Source: an uncultured Eubacteriales bacterium (GTDB lineage Bacteria > Bacillota > Clostridia > Christensenellales > Borkfalkiaceae). From it: a DNA stretch of 64,000 nt. The DNA is taken from NCBI GenBank assembly GCA_900543915.1, contig UQTB01000001.1, positions 1 through 64,000 of the forward strand, given 5' to 3'. A model generated the notes under the pieces. It ran no database searches. It had not been told where the DNA came from and was given only the letters and a program-made list of their open reading frames with translations. A program made the position numbers and the translations under genes. Position 1 is the stretch's first letter. Each line of letters begins with the position of its first letter. Shown piece by piece: positions 34,540-44,252 of the stretch.

Positions 34540-35108
34540 TGGATCTTGAGTTATTGAGGTGGATTCACGCCAACTGGCATCAAAGCGATATCGTCAATCA
34601 GATCATGAAATGTATCACGATTTCGGGAAACGGCGGAATTATCTGGATTGTCACGGGAGTTCTGCTGCTGTTTTTCCGAAAAACGAGAATACCCGGACTT
34701 GTAATGCTGATTTCGCTTGCGGCCGGATTTATCCTGAATGATTTGATTTTAAAGCCGCTCGTCGCAAGGCAGCGCCCCTTTTTGGAAGACGTTTCATTTT
34801 GCTCGTTTCTAGCCGAAATCGGTTTAAAGGAGCCTACCGGCTACTCGTTTCCCTCGGGGCACAGCTTTTCCTCCCTGAACTGCGCCGTCGTGCTGACTTT
34901 CTTTTTCAAGAAAAAGGGGTTGCCCTTTTTGCTGTACGCCTTACTGATCGCTTTTTCGCGTGCGTTTGTACTGGTTCATTACCCGTCCGACATTCTGATG
35001 GGAATGATTTTCGGGATTATGACCGCCGTCACGACAATCGCCGTCTATCGGAAGATCGCAGAAAAAGCGGAAAGCAAAAAGAAAGGGGACAGAATAACAC
35101 TATCATAA
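34539..35108 (+). CDS. PAP2-family membrane phosphatase
   Basis: A 189-aa integral membrane phosphatase with all three PAP2 motifs: KPLVARQRP, PSGHSF and SRAFVLVHYPSD. Such enzymes dephosphorylate undecaprenyl diphosphate or phosphatidic-type lipids. The substrate is not determinable here. It is the last gene of the M50-scpAB operon. Confidence 0.88.
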   Translation: MDLELLRWIHANWHQSDIVNQIMKCITISGNGGIIWIVTGVLLLFFRKTRIPGLVMLISLAAGFILNDLILKPLVARQRPFLEDVSFCSFLAEIGLKEPTGYSFPSGHSFSSLNCAVVLTFFFKKKGLPFLLYALLIAFSRAFVLVHYPSDILMGMIFGIMTAVTTIAVYRKIAEKAESKKKGDRITLS

Positions 35109-35121
35109 CAGAGATGACATA

Positions 35122-35163
35122 AAAAACGGCGGAGCGCTTATCGAAAGCGTTCCGCCGTTTTTT
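35122..35163. terminator. Bidirectional terminator, PAP2 gene and tRNA-Pro
   Basis: A long hairpin (AACGGCGGA paired with TCCGCCGTT plus inner GCGCTT/AAGCGT) flanked by an A-run and a T-run. It ends exactly at the tRNA-Pro CCA end and serves both convergent units. Confidence 0.88.
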
Positions 35164-35238
35164 GGTCGGAGTAGCGGGACTTGAACCCACGACCTCTTGC
35201 CCCCCAGACAAGCGCGCTACCAACTGCGCTATACCCCG
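35163..35238 (-). tRNA. tRNA-Pro (GGG anticodon)
   Basis: Cloverleaf on the minus strand with acceptor CGGGGTA/TACTCCG, anticodon loop CTGGGGG (anticodon GGG), T loop TTCAAGT and encoded ACCA. Confidence 0.95.
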
Positions 35239-35259
35239 TCGCTGGAATCAGCATGTATT

Positions 35260-35288
35260 ATTTTATTAAATTCTTTTTGTTTTGTCAA
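35260..35288 (-). promoter_or_regulatory. Promoter of tRNA-Pro(GGG)
   Basis: Minus-strand TTGACA (35283-35288) and TAAAAT (35260-35265), 17-base spacer, about 20 bases before the tRNA. Confidence 0.8.
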
Positions 35289-35399
35289 TCTTTTTGAAAC
35301 GGATATCGACAATTTGTCAAGATTTTTTTGCTCTGATGCCGTTACATTGTAAAACATTTTTTAAAGTTGTAAAAAAATTTTTTGAAAATCTCTTTTCTA

Positions 35400-35428
35400 T
35401 TGCGATTTTATCCGGCGTATGGTATAAT
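35400..35428 (+). promoter_or_regulatory. Promoter of the glucokinase operon
   Basis: TTGCGA (35400-35405) and perfect TATAAT (35423-35428), 17-base spacer, 31 bases before the GTG start. Confidence 0.75.
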
Positions 35429-35459
35429 CAGATTATCTTATTGAATGCGGTGAAAAAGA

Positions 35460-36431
35460 GTGAAAGAGTATTTGATCGGGATCGACGTCGGAGGCACGTT
35501 TATCAAAGGCGGGCTGATTGACCGTACGGGACAGATTTTTGCCAGCGGCGAAATTCCTACAGAGCCGAGATCGGGCGCAGAGCATATATTGAGCAATATC
35601 GCATCTCTGATCGCGCGCATGTCCGCTTCTGCAGGCGTGAGACGGGAAGAAATCGCGGCGATCGGCATGGGGATTCCCGGGCTGATCGATTCCCATGTCG
35701 GAACGGTCGCTTTTTCCAGCAACATCAGCTGGGACAAGGCGCCCATCTGCCGGATATTGGAACAGAAGACCGGCCTGCCCGTAAAAATAACGAACGACGC
35801 AAATGCCGCCGCCCTGGGCGAGGCGCATTTCGGCGCGGGAAAACGGTATGCAGACAGTATTTTTATCACGCTGGGAACCGGGATCGGCGGAGGAATCATC
35901 GTCAATAAAAAGCTGCTCGAAGGCAACCGCGCGGCAGGAGCGGAGATCGGGCACATGATCATCGTCAAGGACGGAGAGCCTTGTTCCTGCGGGATGCGCG
36001 GCTGCTTTGAAGCGTACGCGTCGACGAAAGCACTGATCCGCGATACAAAGCGCGCCATGGAAGCGCATCCCGAATCCGCCATGTGGGAAATCGGCGGGAC
36101 GGACGCGGTGGACGGAAAAACGCCTTTCGCTTATTCGGACCGGGACGAGACGGCAAGGGCTGTTCTGGAGCGCTATTTTTCTTATCTCTCGACGGGGCTC
36201 GTGAATCTGGCCAATATTTTCCGTCCGGAGGCTATCATAATCGGCGGCGGCGTAAGCGCGCAGGGCGATAAGCTGCTGGTTCCGCTGCAAGAGCGGCTGG
36301 ATCGCGATATCTTCGGGAAAGAACACGGCCCCAAAGTTCCTCTTTTTATTTCCGAACTGGGCAATTCCGCCGGCTTTTTAGGGGCCGCGGCGCTGAATAT
36401 AGAACCGATATCGACGTGCAAAGGAGAGTAA
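35460..36431 (+). CDS. ROK-family glucokinase
   Basis: Cytoplasmic sugar kinase, 323 aa, phosphorylating glucose or a related hexose. ATP-binding IGIDVGGTFIKGG is at the N-terminus, catalytic Asp in ITNDANAAALGEA, GTGIGGGIIV follows, and the ROK zinc motif is CSCGMRGCFE. The start is GTG at 35460. It is one base away from the MFS transporter gene, implying uptake and phosphorylation of the same sugar. It could also be a fructokinase- or mannosamine-type ROK enzyme. Confidence 0.85.
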   Translation: MKEYLIGIDVGGTFIKGGLIDRTGQIFASGEIPTEPRSGAEHILSNIASLIARMSASAGVRREEIAAIGMGIPGLIDSHVGTVAFSSNISWDKAPICRILEQKTGLPVKITNDANAAALGEAHFGAGKRYADSIFITLGTGIGGGIIVNKKLLEGNRAAGAEIGHMIIVKDGEPCSCGMRGCFEAYASTKALIRDTKRAMEAHPESAMWEIGGTDAVDGKTPFAYSDRDETARAVLERYFSYLSTGLVNLANIFRPEAIIIGGGVSAQGDKLLVPLQERLDRDIFGKEHGPKVPLFISELGNSAGFLGAAALNIEPISTCKGE

Positions 36432-36432
36432 A

Positions 36433-38103
36433 ATGAAGTTAAATTACAAAAAAGTAATCTTTGTCGGATTTGCCTTTTTTCTGATTCTCGCCTTCTGGCA
36501 GGCATACGACGCGATCGTTCCTCTGATGCTGGTAAACAAATTCGGTTTGAATCAGACGGTGTCCGGCGTGATTATGGCGCTTGATAACGTTCTCGCCGTG
36601 TTTATGCTGCCTTTGTTCGGTTCGCTTTCGGACAGAACGAAATCAAAATACGGCAAACGCACGCCGTATATCGTTCTCGGCACCATTGTCGCGATCTGCG
36701 CGTTTATCGGTTTATCCTTTATGGATAATCTCCAGCTGAATAACCTGAACGCCAAGCTGAACGGAACGCATTATCAGGAGATGCTGTGGGAAGAAAACAT
36801 GGAAGTATCCAACGGCGAGTACAACAGCTTCACCAATCAGGGGGTAGTCAAGAATTACAGCCTGCACGATTACGCCGCGCAGATCAATTTCAACAAAAAC
36901 TACGACGAGCTGACGGATACCGAAAAAGAGGCCGCAAAGTCCTGGTACCTTTCCGTCGATTACGATACGACGTATTACTACAATAAGGATGCATCCGCTC
37001 CTTATTCTTCAACCGAACGCGAGGGAGACCGTGCGGTCAACGCCTTTTCCAATCTGGTGACGCCCGCGCGCAACCAGCTGGCGTTCGAACAGACGAAAGA
37101 AAACCCTGTTCCGCTGATTTTCTTCATCATATTGCTGCTGGTGACGTTAATCGCCATGGCTACCTTCCGTTCGCCGGCAGTCGCGCTGATGCCCGACGTC
37201 ACGATCAAACCTCTGCGGTCTCAGGCGAACGCGGTGATCAATCTGCTGGGAACGGCAGGCGGAATATTTGTCCTCGTCCTCGGAATGGTGTTCGGTACGA
37301 GCAAAGCCTCCAATCAGATGATGTCCTTTACCTGGTATATCGTGGCAGTCTGCGCGATCATGGCACTGGGACTGGCGCTCTTTATCCTGAAGGTCCGAGA
37401 ACCGAAATGGGCGAAAGAGATGGAAGAAGATACTCAGAAATACTGTCCGGAACCCGAGCTTCAGGAAGCGGAGGGGACGGCGAAACGAAAACTGGACAAG
37501 AGCCATCTGACCTCTCTGCTGCTGATTCTCGCCTCCGTCGCGCTCTGGTATATCGGATACAACGCAGTGACTTCCAAGTACTCGCTCTATGCGAGCAACG
37601 TCTTGCAGAAAGATTACAACCTAACGCTGCTGATCGCGCAGGGAGCGGCGATCATCGCCTATATTCCCGTCGGCTTTCTGGCGGGGAAGATCGGGAGAAA
37701 GAAGACCATTCTGATCGGCGTCGCCATGCTGACGGCGGCGTTCGGCGGAGCGATTTTCGTCAACGCCACGACTTCGCATCTGCTGATCAATCTGTTGTTC
37801 GCCCTTGCGGGAATCGCATGGGCTACGATCAACGTCAATTCTTTCCCGATGGTGGTGGAACTTGCGAGCGGCGGCGACGTCGGAAAATATACCGGTTACT
37901 ATTATACTGCGAGTATGGCCGCGCAGATTTTGACGCCCATTTTGTCGGGCGCGCTGATGGATCTTGCTGGAAATATGCGTCCGCTGTTTCCGTATGCGAC
38001 TGTTTTCGTCGCGCTGGCATTCGTGACCATGCTTTTTGTCCGGCACGGCGACAGCAAACCGATTAAGAAACCCGCGCTGGAAGCCTTTGACGTGGAGGAA
38101 TGA
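36433..38103 (+). CDS. MFS transporter, SLC45/sugar-type
   Basis: A 556-aa major facilitator protein with about 12 membrane helices and the cytoplasmic motif GSLSDRTKSKYGKRTP between helices 2 and 3. The general look is that of sugar (disaccharide-type) secondary transporters. An unusual polar insertion of about 125 residues (about 98-225; Asn/Tyr/Asp rich) sits between helices 3 and 4, on the outer face by topology. Cotranscribed with the ROK kinase; the stop overlaps proA. Confidence 0.82.
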   Translation: MKLNYKKVIFVGFAFFLILAFWQAYDAIVPLMLVNKFGLNQTVSGVIMALDNVLAVFMLPLFGSLSDRTKSKYGKRTPYIVLGTIVAICAFIGLSFMDNLQLNNLNAKLNGTHYQEMLWEENMEVSNGEYNSFTNQGVVKNYSLHDYAAQINFNKNYDELTDTEKEAAKSWYLSVDYDTTYYYNKDASAPYSSTEREGDRAVNAFSNLVTPARNQLAFEQTKENPVPLIFFIILLLVTLIAMATFRSPAVALMPDVTIKPLRSQANAVINLLGTAGGIFVLVLGMVFGTSKASNQMMSFTWYIVAVCAIMALGLALFILKVREPKWAKEMEEDTQKYCPEPELQEAEGTAKRKLDKSHLTSLLLILASVALWYIGYNAVTSKYSLYASNVLQKDYNLTLLIAQGAAIIAYIPVGFLAGKIGRKKTILIGVAMLTAAFGGAIFVNATTSHLLINLLFALAGIAWATINVNSFPMVVELASGGDVGKYTGYYYTASMAAQILTPILSGALMDLAGNMRPLFPYATVFVALAFVTMLFVRHGDSKPIKKPALEAFDVEE

Positions 38104-39350
38104 TGGATTATTTAGAGAGAATCGGCGCCGCGGCGCAGCGCGCGGGAAGGGCGCTGCTCAATTTAACGGAAGATGAGATCAACGCCTATTTGCGGAACAT
38201 CGCGGATGTCTTGGAATCACAGTCCGACCTGCTGATTTCGGCCAACGAATCGGATATCCGCGCTGCGCGCGAAAAACAGATCAAGGAATCGCTGATCGAC
38301 CGCTTGCTTTTGACGAAACCGCGTATCGCCCAGATGGCGGAGGGCCTGCGGGAAGTCGCCGCGCTGAAAAGTCCGGTCGGGGAGACGATCTATTCCTACC
38401 GCAAGGAAAACGGACTAAAAATAGCCGAGCGCCGCGTTCCGTTCGGCGTGATCGGAATCATTTACGAATCACGCCCCAACGTCTCCGCGGACGCCTTTGC
38501 GCTTTGTTTTAAGACTGCGAACGCCGTAATTTTGCGCGGGGGCTCGGACGCCCTCCATTCCAACCGCGCGATCGTCGGCGTCCTTAGGCAGGGATTGCGT
38601 GCCTGCGGAATAGAAGAGGATGCCGTCACGCTGATCGAAGATCCGTCGCGGCAGACTGCGGAGTCGTTCATGCGGCTGAACCGCTATGTCGATCTGCTGA
38701 TTCCGCGCGGCGGCGCCGGATTGATTCAATCCGTAAAGGAGCGCGCAACCGTGCCCGTAATCGAGACGGGGACGGGAAACTGCCATATTTATATCGACGA
38801 ATTCGCCGATCTCGGAAAGGCGGTTCCCATTGTCTTTAACGCAAAGACGCAGCGTTACGGCGTTTGCAATGCCTGCGAATCGCTCGTCGTACATGAAAAA
38901 ATTGCGGCGCAGGCACTGCCCTTATTAAAGAAAAAGCTGGATGAAAAACAGGTTGAACTGCGCGGGGACGATGCGTCCCGCGCGATTCTGGCGGGGATGA
39001 CTGCCGCGACGGAAGAGGATTTCGGCATGGAATATCTGGATGCGGTACTGTCTGTCAAGATCGTTTCTTCGCTCAATGAGGCGATCGAGCATATCAACCG
39101 CTATCATACGGGGCACTCGGATGCAATCATAACGGAAAACAAAGCGCACGCGGAGAAGTTTATGAGAGAAGTGGATTCCGCGGCGGTTTACGTCAATGCT
39201 TCGACGCGCTTTACGGACGGAAACGAGTTCGGGTTCGGCGCGGAGATCGGCATCAGCACGCAGAAACTGCATGCCCGCGGGCCGATGGGGCTGACCGCTC
39301 TCACGACTGCAAAATTTTTCTGTTACGGTGACGGACAGATCAGAGAATAA
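38100..39350 (+). CDS. proA: Gamma-glutamyl phosphate reductase
   Basis: Second step of proline synthesis, 416 aa. The catalytic Cys is in AKTQRYGVCNACESL; VPFGVIGIIYESRPNVSADAFALC and the C-terminal GPMGLTALTTAKF are diagnostic. The ATG at 38100 overlaps the transporter stop; an ATG at 38103 is equally possible. Normally found with proB, which is not here. Confidence 0.95.
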   Translation: MMDYLERIGAAAQRAGRALLNLTEDEINAYLRNIADVLESQSDLLISANESDIRAAREKQIKESLIDRLLLTKPRIAQMAEGLREVAALKSPVGETIYSYRKENGLKIAERRVPFGVIGIIYESRPNVSADAFALCFKTANAVILRGGSDALHSNRAIVGVLRQGLRACGIEEDAVTLIEDPSRQTAESFMRLNRYVDLLIPRGGAGLIQSVKERATVPVIETGTGNCHIYIDEFADLGKAVPIVFNAKTQRYGVCNACESLVVHEKIAAQALPLLKKKLDEKQVELRGDDASRAILAGMTAATEEDFGMEYLDAVLSVKIVSSLNEAIEHINRYHTGHSDAIITENKAHAEKFMREVDSAAVYVNASTRFTDGNEFGFGAEIGISTQKLHARGPMGLTALTTAKFFCYGDGQIRE

Positions 39351-39368
39351 AGAGAAAAAACAAGAGAA

Positions 39369-39394
39369 AACCTTCCGGGAACGGAGGGTTTTTT
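39369..39394 (+). terminator. Terminator after proA
   Basis: AACCTTCCG (39369-39377), loop GGAA, CGGAGGGTT (39382-39390) and a T-run. It separates proA from the heat-shock promoter. Confidence 0.85.
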
Positions 39395-39444
39395 ATTGTG
39401 CGGGCGGAATTGAAAAATATTTTGCCGATAGTGAATTAAATCGC

Positions 39445-39473
39445 TTGACAAATAGAAATAATAATAGTAAAAT
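39445..39473 (+). promoter_or_regulatory. Promoter of the hrcA-grpE-dnaK-dnaJ operon
   Basis: Consensus TTGACA (39445-39450) and TAAAAT (39468-39473), 17-base spacer; the start point falls just before the CIRCE operator. Confidence 0.85.
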
Positions 39474-39484
39474 AAATTCGAAAA

Positions 39485-39511
39485 TTGGCACTTAGGTAAA
39501 AAGACTGCTAA
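39485..39511 (+). promoter_or_regulatory. CIRCE operator (HrcA binding site)
   Basis: TTGGCACTT, nine bases, GACTGCTAA: an imperfect copy of the CIRCE inverted repeat TTAGCACTC-N9-GAGTGCTAA (two mismatches in the left arm, one in the right). An additional right-arm half-site CAGTGCTAA lies at 39526-39534, just upstream of hrcA. Confidence 0.85.
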
Positions 39512-39546
39512 CAAAATAAGGTCGCCAGTGCTAAGGCGGTGAGGGT

Positions 39547-40566
39547 TTGAAATTATCCGATCGGAAGAAAAAGATTCTGCAGCTCGTCGTAGATGATTAT
39601 ATCAGTACCGCGCAGCCGGTATCCAGTAAGAGCATAACGGAAAAGTATATGCCGGATATCAGTTCGGCGACCGTTCGGAGCGAGCTGTCCGCGCTCGAGG
39701 AGATGGGGTACTTGACGCAGCTTCACACGTCCAGCGGCCGCGTGCCTTCGGCGGAGGCCTATAAACTGTATGTGACCGAGCTGATGGATAAAGCTAAACT
39801 GACCCAGAAAGAGATACGCATGATCAGGGAAACCTTTTCCAGCCAGGCGGATAATCTGGAAGAAGTCGTCAAAAACGCCGTGAAGGTAATCAGCGATCTG
39901 ACCGACTATACGTCGATCGCGCTTTGCTCCCACTGCGACAAGGATACCATCGTAAACATCAAGATATTCCGCTACAAAAAAGATACGGCGCTGTTGCTGA
40001 TCGTCACGGAGCAGACGCTGATCCGTGATCGCTTTATCTCTATCCCGGAGTCGATGACGGACGAGCAGATCGAGAACGCGAACAATCTGCTGAACCGTAT
40101 CTTTGTGGGAAAGCAGTTTGAAGAAGTCGTCAGCGTGTCGCGGGAACTGGAAGAAGAGTTTTTGAGTTACCGCGAGATCTTCGAAAGCGTGATCGACGCG
40201 ATCGAGCATTATATTACAGACGAAGACGACGTTATTTTGGAAGGGCAGGATAAAATCCTGAACAATCCCGAATACGAAGATATTGAGAAAGTGCGCAATT
40301 TTCTGTCCGTCGTGGCGAGCAAAGACAAACTCGCCGGCATTCTGTCCGACGGCGGAGAGGACGTTGAAATCAGCATCAAAATCGGAAAGGAAGCGGGTAA
40401 GGACGTGCCTGACGACTGTTCGGTCGTCACGGCGACTTATTCGGCCGGCGGCGTTAAGATGGGAACTTACGGCGTGATCGGCCCGCGGAGAATGGATTAT
40501 CAGAGAGTGATTTCCGTCTTGGAAAGCGTCGGCAGCATATTGGAAGCGATTATCAATCAGAAATAA
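39547..40566 (+). CDS. hrcA: Heat-inducible transcription repressor HrcA
   Basis: Repressor of class I heat-shock genes, 339 aa. The N-terminal winged helix contains ISTAQPVSSKSI and SSATVRSELSALEEMGYL; the GAF-like middle and C-terminal GVIGPRRMDYQRVI follow. The start is TTG at 39547 preceded by GGTGAGG. First gene of its own CIRCE-controlled operon. Confidence 0.95.
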   Translation: MKLSDRKKKILQLVVDDYISTAQPVSSKSITEKYMPDISSATVRSELSALEEMGYLTQLHTSSGRVPSAEAYKLYVTELMDKAKLTQKEIRMIRETFSSQADNLEEVVKNAVKVISDLTDYTSIALCSHCDKDTIVNIKIFRYKKDTALLLIVTEQTLIRDRFISIPESMTDEQIENANNLLNRIFVGKQFEEVVSVSRELEEEFLSYREIFESVIDAIEHYITDEDDVILEGQDKILNNPEYEDIEKVRNFLSVVASKDKLAGILSDGGEDVEISIKIGKEAGKDVPDDCSVVTATYSAGGVKMGTYGVIGPRRMDYQRVISVLESVGSILEAIINQK

Positions 40567-40577
40567 AGGATACGGCA

Positions 40578-41144
40578 ATGAAGAAGGAAAAGGACTATCA
40601 GGAAACGCCTGAAAATCAGGCGGAAAACGGAGCGGCGGAAAATGCCGCGGAGGAATCGGAAGAGGCGGCTGTCTCTCCCGAGGAAGAGAAAATTGCCGCG
40701 CTCACCGCGGAGACGGAAGCATTGAAAGCGTCCGTCAGCGAATACAAGGATAAGTGGATCCGCAGCGTGGCGGAATTTGACAACTATAAAAAGCGGACCG
40801 CGAAATGCGAATCGAAAGCATACAAAGACGGCAAGTCCGAAATGCTGAAAAAAGTATTTTTTATCGGCGACAGTCTGGACTGGGCGCTCGCGATGGAACT
40901 GGATGAAAAGACGGCGGACGGGATCCGTCAGCTTCGTAAAAAATTCGCCGCTTTTTTAGAGGGCGAGGGCGTGACGGAGATCGACCCCGTCGGGGAAGTG
41001 TTTGATCCGCACGTGAGCGAGGCCGTGATGCAAGTGCCTGCAGAAGAGGGAGAAACGGCGGGAACGGTCAAGCAGGTCGTTCAAAAAGGGTACAGATTCG
41101 GTGAGGATATCATACGCGTGGCGCGCGTCATCGTCATCGGCTGA
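40578..41144 (+). CDS. grpE: Nucleotide exchange factor GrpE
   Basis: DnaK cochaperone, 188 aa. An acidic N-terminal tail (about 1-45) precedes the long coiled coil, and the C-terminal beta domain contains VGEVFDPHVSEAVMQVP and the end GYRFGEDIIRVARVIV. Lies between hrcA and dnaK. Confidence 0.94.
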   Translation: MKKEKDYQETPENQAENGAAENAAEESEEAAVSPEEEKIAALTAETEALKASVSEYKDKWIRSVAEFDNYKKRTAKCESKAYKDGKSEMLKKVFFIGDSLDWALAMELDEKTADGIRQLRKKFAAFLEGEGVTEIDPVGEVFDPHVSEAVMQVPAEEGETAGTVKQVVQKGYRFGEDIIRVARVIVIG

Positions 41145-41185
41145 AATAAATTTGCAAAATACGAATAGAAAGGAGATAGATTATT

Positions 41186-42982
41186 ATGAGTAAAACAATC
41201 GGTATTGATTTGGGAACGACAAATTCCTGCGTAGCAGTGATGGAAAACGGGGAAGCGGTAGTAATTCCCAATTCCGAAGGATCCAGAACCACTCCTTCGG
41301 TGGTAGGTTTTCAGAAAGACGGGGAAAGATTGGTCGGGCAGGTCGCCAAGCGCCAGGCAGTCGCCAACGCGGACCGTACGGTTTCCTCGATCAAGAGGCA
41401 TATGGGGTCGGACTATAAAGTGACGATCGACGATAAAAAATATTCCCCGCAGGAAATTTCAGCTATGATTCTGTCCAAGCTGAAAAAGGATGCGGAAGCA
41501 TATTTGGGAGAAAAGGTGACGGACGCCGTTATTACCTGCCCGGCTTATTTTACAGACAGTCAGAGACAGGCGACGAAGGACGCCGGCAAAATCGCCGGGC
41601 TCAACGTGCTTCGCATCATCAACGAACCGACTGCGGCCGCGCTCAGTTACGGGCTTGACAAAGAGGGCAAAAATCAGAAGATCATCATTTACGATCTCGG
41701 CGGCGGCACGTTCGACGTCTCCATTATGGAAATCGGCGACGGCGTATTTGAAGTTCTGGCGACCAACGGAAACAATCTTTTGGGCGGCGACGATTTCGAT
41801 AAGCGCATCATGGACTACATGGTTACCGAGTTCAAGAACAAGGAAGGAATCGATCTTTCCAATGACAAACTCGCGATGCAGCGTCTGAAAGAAGCCGCGG
41901 AAAAGGCGAAAATCGAGCTTTCCACGCTTTCCAAGACGAACGTCAACCTGCCGTTCATTTCTTACGACCCGACAGGTCCCAAGCATCTGGACATCGATAT
42001 AACCAAACAGAAGTTTGACGCTTTGACCAAAGACCTGGTAGAGGCGACCATCGAGCCGCTGAAAAAGGCAATGGCGGATGCGAAGCTGACTTACAATGAT
42101 ATTGATAAGGTAATACTGGTCGGCGGTTCGACGAGAATTCCCGCGGTAGTGGACGAAGTGAGATCCATTACCGGAAAGGAGCCCTTCAAGGGGATCAACC
42201 CGGACGAGTGCGTCGCGATCGGCGCGGCGATTCAGGGCGGCGTTCTTTCCGGAGAAGTAAAAGACGTACTGCTTTTGGATGTCATGCCCCTCTCTCTCGG
42301 CATCGAGACGCTGGGTGGCGTGACGACCAAACTGATCGAGCGCAACACGACCATTCCGGTCAAAAAATCGCAGGTATTCTCCACAGCTGCCGATAATCAG
42401 ACTCAGGTAGATATTCACATTCTCCAGGGTGAAAGAGAGTTTGCCAAGGATAACAAGACGCTCGGCCGCTTTGAGCTCGTGGGGATCGCTCCTGCACCGA
42501 GAGGCGTGCCGCAGATCGAAGTTACGTTCGATATCGATTCCAACGGCATCGTGAACGTTTCCGCAAAAGATCTGGGAACGGGCAAATCGCAGAATATCAC
42601 GATCACCTCTTCCACCAATCTTTCCGAAGCGGATATCGACAAAGCGGTCAAAGAAGCGCAGCAGTATGAAGAGGAAGACAAAAAGCGGAAGGAAGTCGTG
42701 GAAAACCACAATAAGCTGGACGGCATGATTTTCACCGTTGAAAAGACGCTGAAAGATCTCGGCGATAAAGTTGACGCAGAAGACCGTGCAAAACTCGAAG
42801 AAGAGATTAAAACCGCCAAGACCGAGCTGGAGAGCAACGACAACGGCAGAATGACCGCGGCGTTCGAAAAGCTGGCGAATGAGTCGCAGGCCGTCTTCGC
42901 AAAGATCTATCAGAATGCGCAGCAGCCGGAAGGCGCTGCGGCGGACGGCGATACCGAATTTCACCAAGGCGGACAGGAATAA
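41186..42982 (+). CDS. dnaK: Chaperone protein DnaK (Hsp70)
   Basis: ATP-dependent chaperone, 598 aa. Phosphate-binding [50 protein letters not shown] and [13 protein letters not shown] are all present, then the substrate-binding domain ([17 protein letters not shown]). The C-terminus is slightly short and lacks the usual EEVD-like or long Gly-rich tail. GGAGATAGAT ribosome-binding site. Confidence 0.97.
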   Translation: MSKTIGIDLGTTNSCVAVMENGEAVVIPNSEGSRTTPSVVGFQKDGERLVGQVAKRQAVANADRTVSSIKRHMGSDYKVTIDDKKYSPQEISAMILSKLKKDAEAYLGEKVTDAVITCPAYFTDSQRQATKDAGKIAGLNVLRIINEPTAAALSYGLDKEGKNQKIIIYDLGGGTFDVSIMEIGDGVFEVLATNGNNLLGGDDFDKRIMDYMVTEFKNKEGIDLSNDKLAMQRLKEAAEKAKIELSTLSKTNVNLPFISYDPTGPKHLDIDITKQKFDALTKDLVEATIEPLKKAMADAKLTYNDIDKVILVGGSTRIPAVVDEVRSITGKEPFKGINPDECVAIGAAIQGGVLSGEVKDVLLLDVMPLSLGIETLGGVTTKLIERNTTIPVKKSQVFSTAADNQTQVDIHILQGEREFAKDNKTLGRFELVGIAPAPRGVPQIEVTFDIDSNGIVNVSAKDLGTGKSQNITITSSTNLSEADIDKAVKEAQQYEEEDKKRKEVVENHNKLDGMIFTVEKTLKDLGDKVDAEDRAKLEEEIKTAKTELESNDNGRMTAAFEKLANESQAVFAKIYQNAQQPEGAAADGDTEFHQGGQE

Positions 42983-43007
42983 TCCGAATTAAAGAAATTG
43001 AAGACGG

Positions 43008-43036
43008 AATACTGGAAGGCGATGCCTTTCAGTATT
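43008..43036 (+). other. Intercistronic hairpin between dnaK and dnaJ
   Basis: AATACTG-AAGGC pairs with GCCTT-CAGTATT around GAT (43008-43036), a stem of about 12 pairs with no T-run. It may stabilise dnaK mRNA or set the dnaK:dnaJ ratio. Confidence 0.6.
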
Positions 43037-43058
43037 GCTGTATAAGGACTTTTTGTTT

Positions 43059-44204
43059 ATGGCGAAAAACTATTACGAAATTTTGGGAGTGCCCAAGACC
43101 GCTTCGCAGGACGATATCAAAAAAGCCTACCGGAAACTGGTCAAAGACTATCATCCCGATCTGCATCCGAACGATCCCGCGTGCGCCGCTAAATTCAAAG
43201 AAATCAACGAAGCGAACGAAGTGCTTTCGGACGAGAAAAAGCGCAAGCAGTACGATTTCGAGCTGGAACATCCCAATGCAGGCGGATTCAGCGGCTTCGG
43301 AGGAGGCGGGGCGTCCGGCGGGTTCGGCGGGTTTGAAGATATTTTCGGCGACATTTTCAGTTCGTTCACCGGCGGTGGCCGCAGCGCTTCCGCTTCCGCA
43401 AAGACGCGCGGCCAGGATATCACGCTGGAGCTGAAACTGAGCTTTTTGGACGCGGCGAAAGGCGCGAAGAGAGAAATTACTTACAGCAGGAACGCTCCCT
43501 GTCAGACGTGTAAAGGGACGGGGGCAAAAGGCGGGACTGCCTATAAAACCTGTCAGAAATGCGGCGGAAGCGGACAGGTGCAATATGTCAACAACAACGG
43601 GATTTTCCGTTCTGTGAACGTCCGTCAGTGCGACGAATGCGGCGGCACGGGGAAAAAGATCCTCGAACAATGCCCCGACTGCAAGGGGAAGGGGTTCGTT
43701 CGGTCTACGACGAAAATTACAATCGATATCCCCGCCGGGGCGGACAACGGCAGTTATATGAAAAAGCGCGGGTTCGGCGAGGCGTCGAGAAACGGTGGAG
43801 AGTCGGGCGACCTGATCATCGTGTTTTCTGTTGAACCGAGCAAAATTTTCCGCCGCAAGGGGTTCGATCTCTATGTGGATGTTCCCATCTCTTATAAGAC
43901 GGCCGTGTTGGGCGGAAAAGTAGAAATCCCAACCATCGACGATACCTTTTCTTATTCGATTCCCGAAGGAACGCAGAGCGGAAAAATTTTCTGTATCCGC
44001 GGCAAGGGAATCCGCACCAGTCGCGGAACGGGCGATCTGTATCTGAATGTAAACGTAGAAGTTCCGACCAAACTGAGCAGAGATCAGAAAAACACTTTGA
44101 ACGCTTTGGACGACTCTCTGGACATCAAACAGTATGCCGCAATGAGGCAGTTTAAAGATAACATAGAGACCTTTTACGGCAAAAATCCTTACGAAAAGAA
44201 ATAA
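43059..44204 (+). CDS. dnaJ: Chaperone protein DnaJ
   Basis: Hsp40 cochaperone, 381 aa. J domain with HPD ([10 protein letters not shown]), Gly/Phe-rich region at about 70-110, four zinc-binding repeats ([32 protein letters not shown]) and C-terminal substrate domains. The ATG at 43059 ([11 protein letters not shown]) fits the family start; eight more in-frame residues upstream are unlikely. AAGGA lies 10 bases upstream. Confidence 0.96.
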   Translation: MAKNYYEILGVPKTASQDDIKKAYRKLVKDYHPDLHPNDPACAAKFKEINEANEVLSDEKKRKQYDFELEHPNAGGFSGFGGGGASGGFGGFEDIFGDIFSSFTGGGRSASASAKTRGQDITLELKLSFLDAAKGAKREITYSRNAPCQTCKGTGAKGGTAYKTCQKCGGSGQVQYVNNNGIFRSVNVRQCDECGGTGKKILEQCPDCKGKGFVRSTTKITIDIPAGADNGSYMKKRGFGEASRNGGESGDLIIVFSVEPSKIFRRKGFDLYVDVPISYKTAVLGGKVEIPTIDDTFSYSIPEGTQSGKIFCIRGKGIRTSRGTGDLYLNVNVEVPTKLSRDQKNTLNALDDSLDIKQYAAMRQFKDNIETFYGKNPYEKK

Positions 44205-44211
44205 ATACGGG

Positions 44212-44241
44212 GCAGGGAGACGCAACGGTCTCCCTGCTTTT
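44212..44241 (+). terminator. Terminator after dnaJ
   Basis: GCAGGGAGAC (44212-44221) pairs with GTCTCCCTGC (44228-44237), followed by four T. It ends the heat-shock operon; prmA starts 11 bases later, so some read-through is likely. Confidence 0.85.
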
Positions 44242-44252
44242 GGTGAAAAGAG

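Noticed and set aside
41459..42967. Long open frame (about 500 codons) on the minus strand
   Set aside because: Exactly antisense to dnaK; the codon bias of dnaK creates it. No family motif or ribosome-binding site.
43029..44225. 398-codon minus-strand frame
   Set aside because: Antisense to dnaJ and without own signals.
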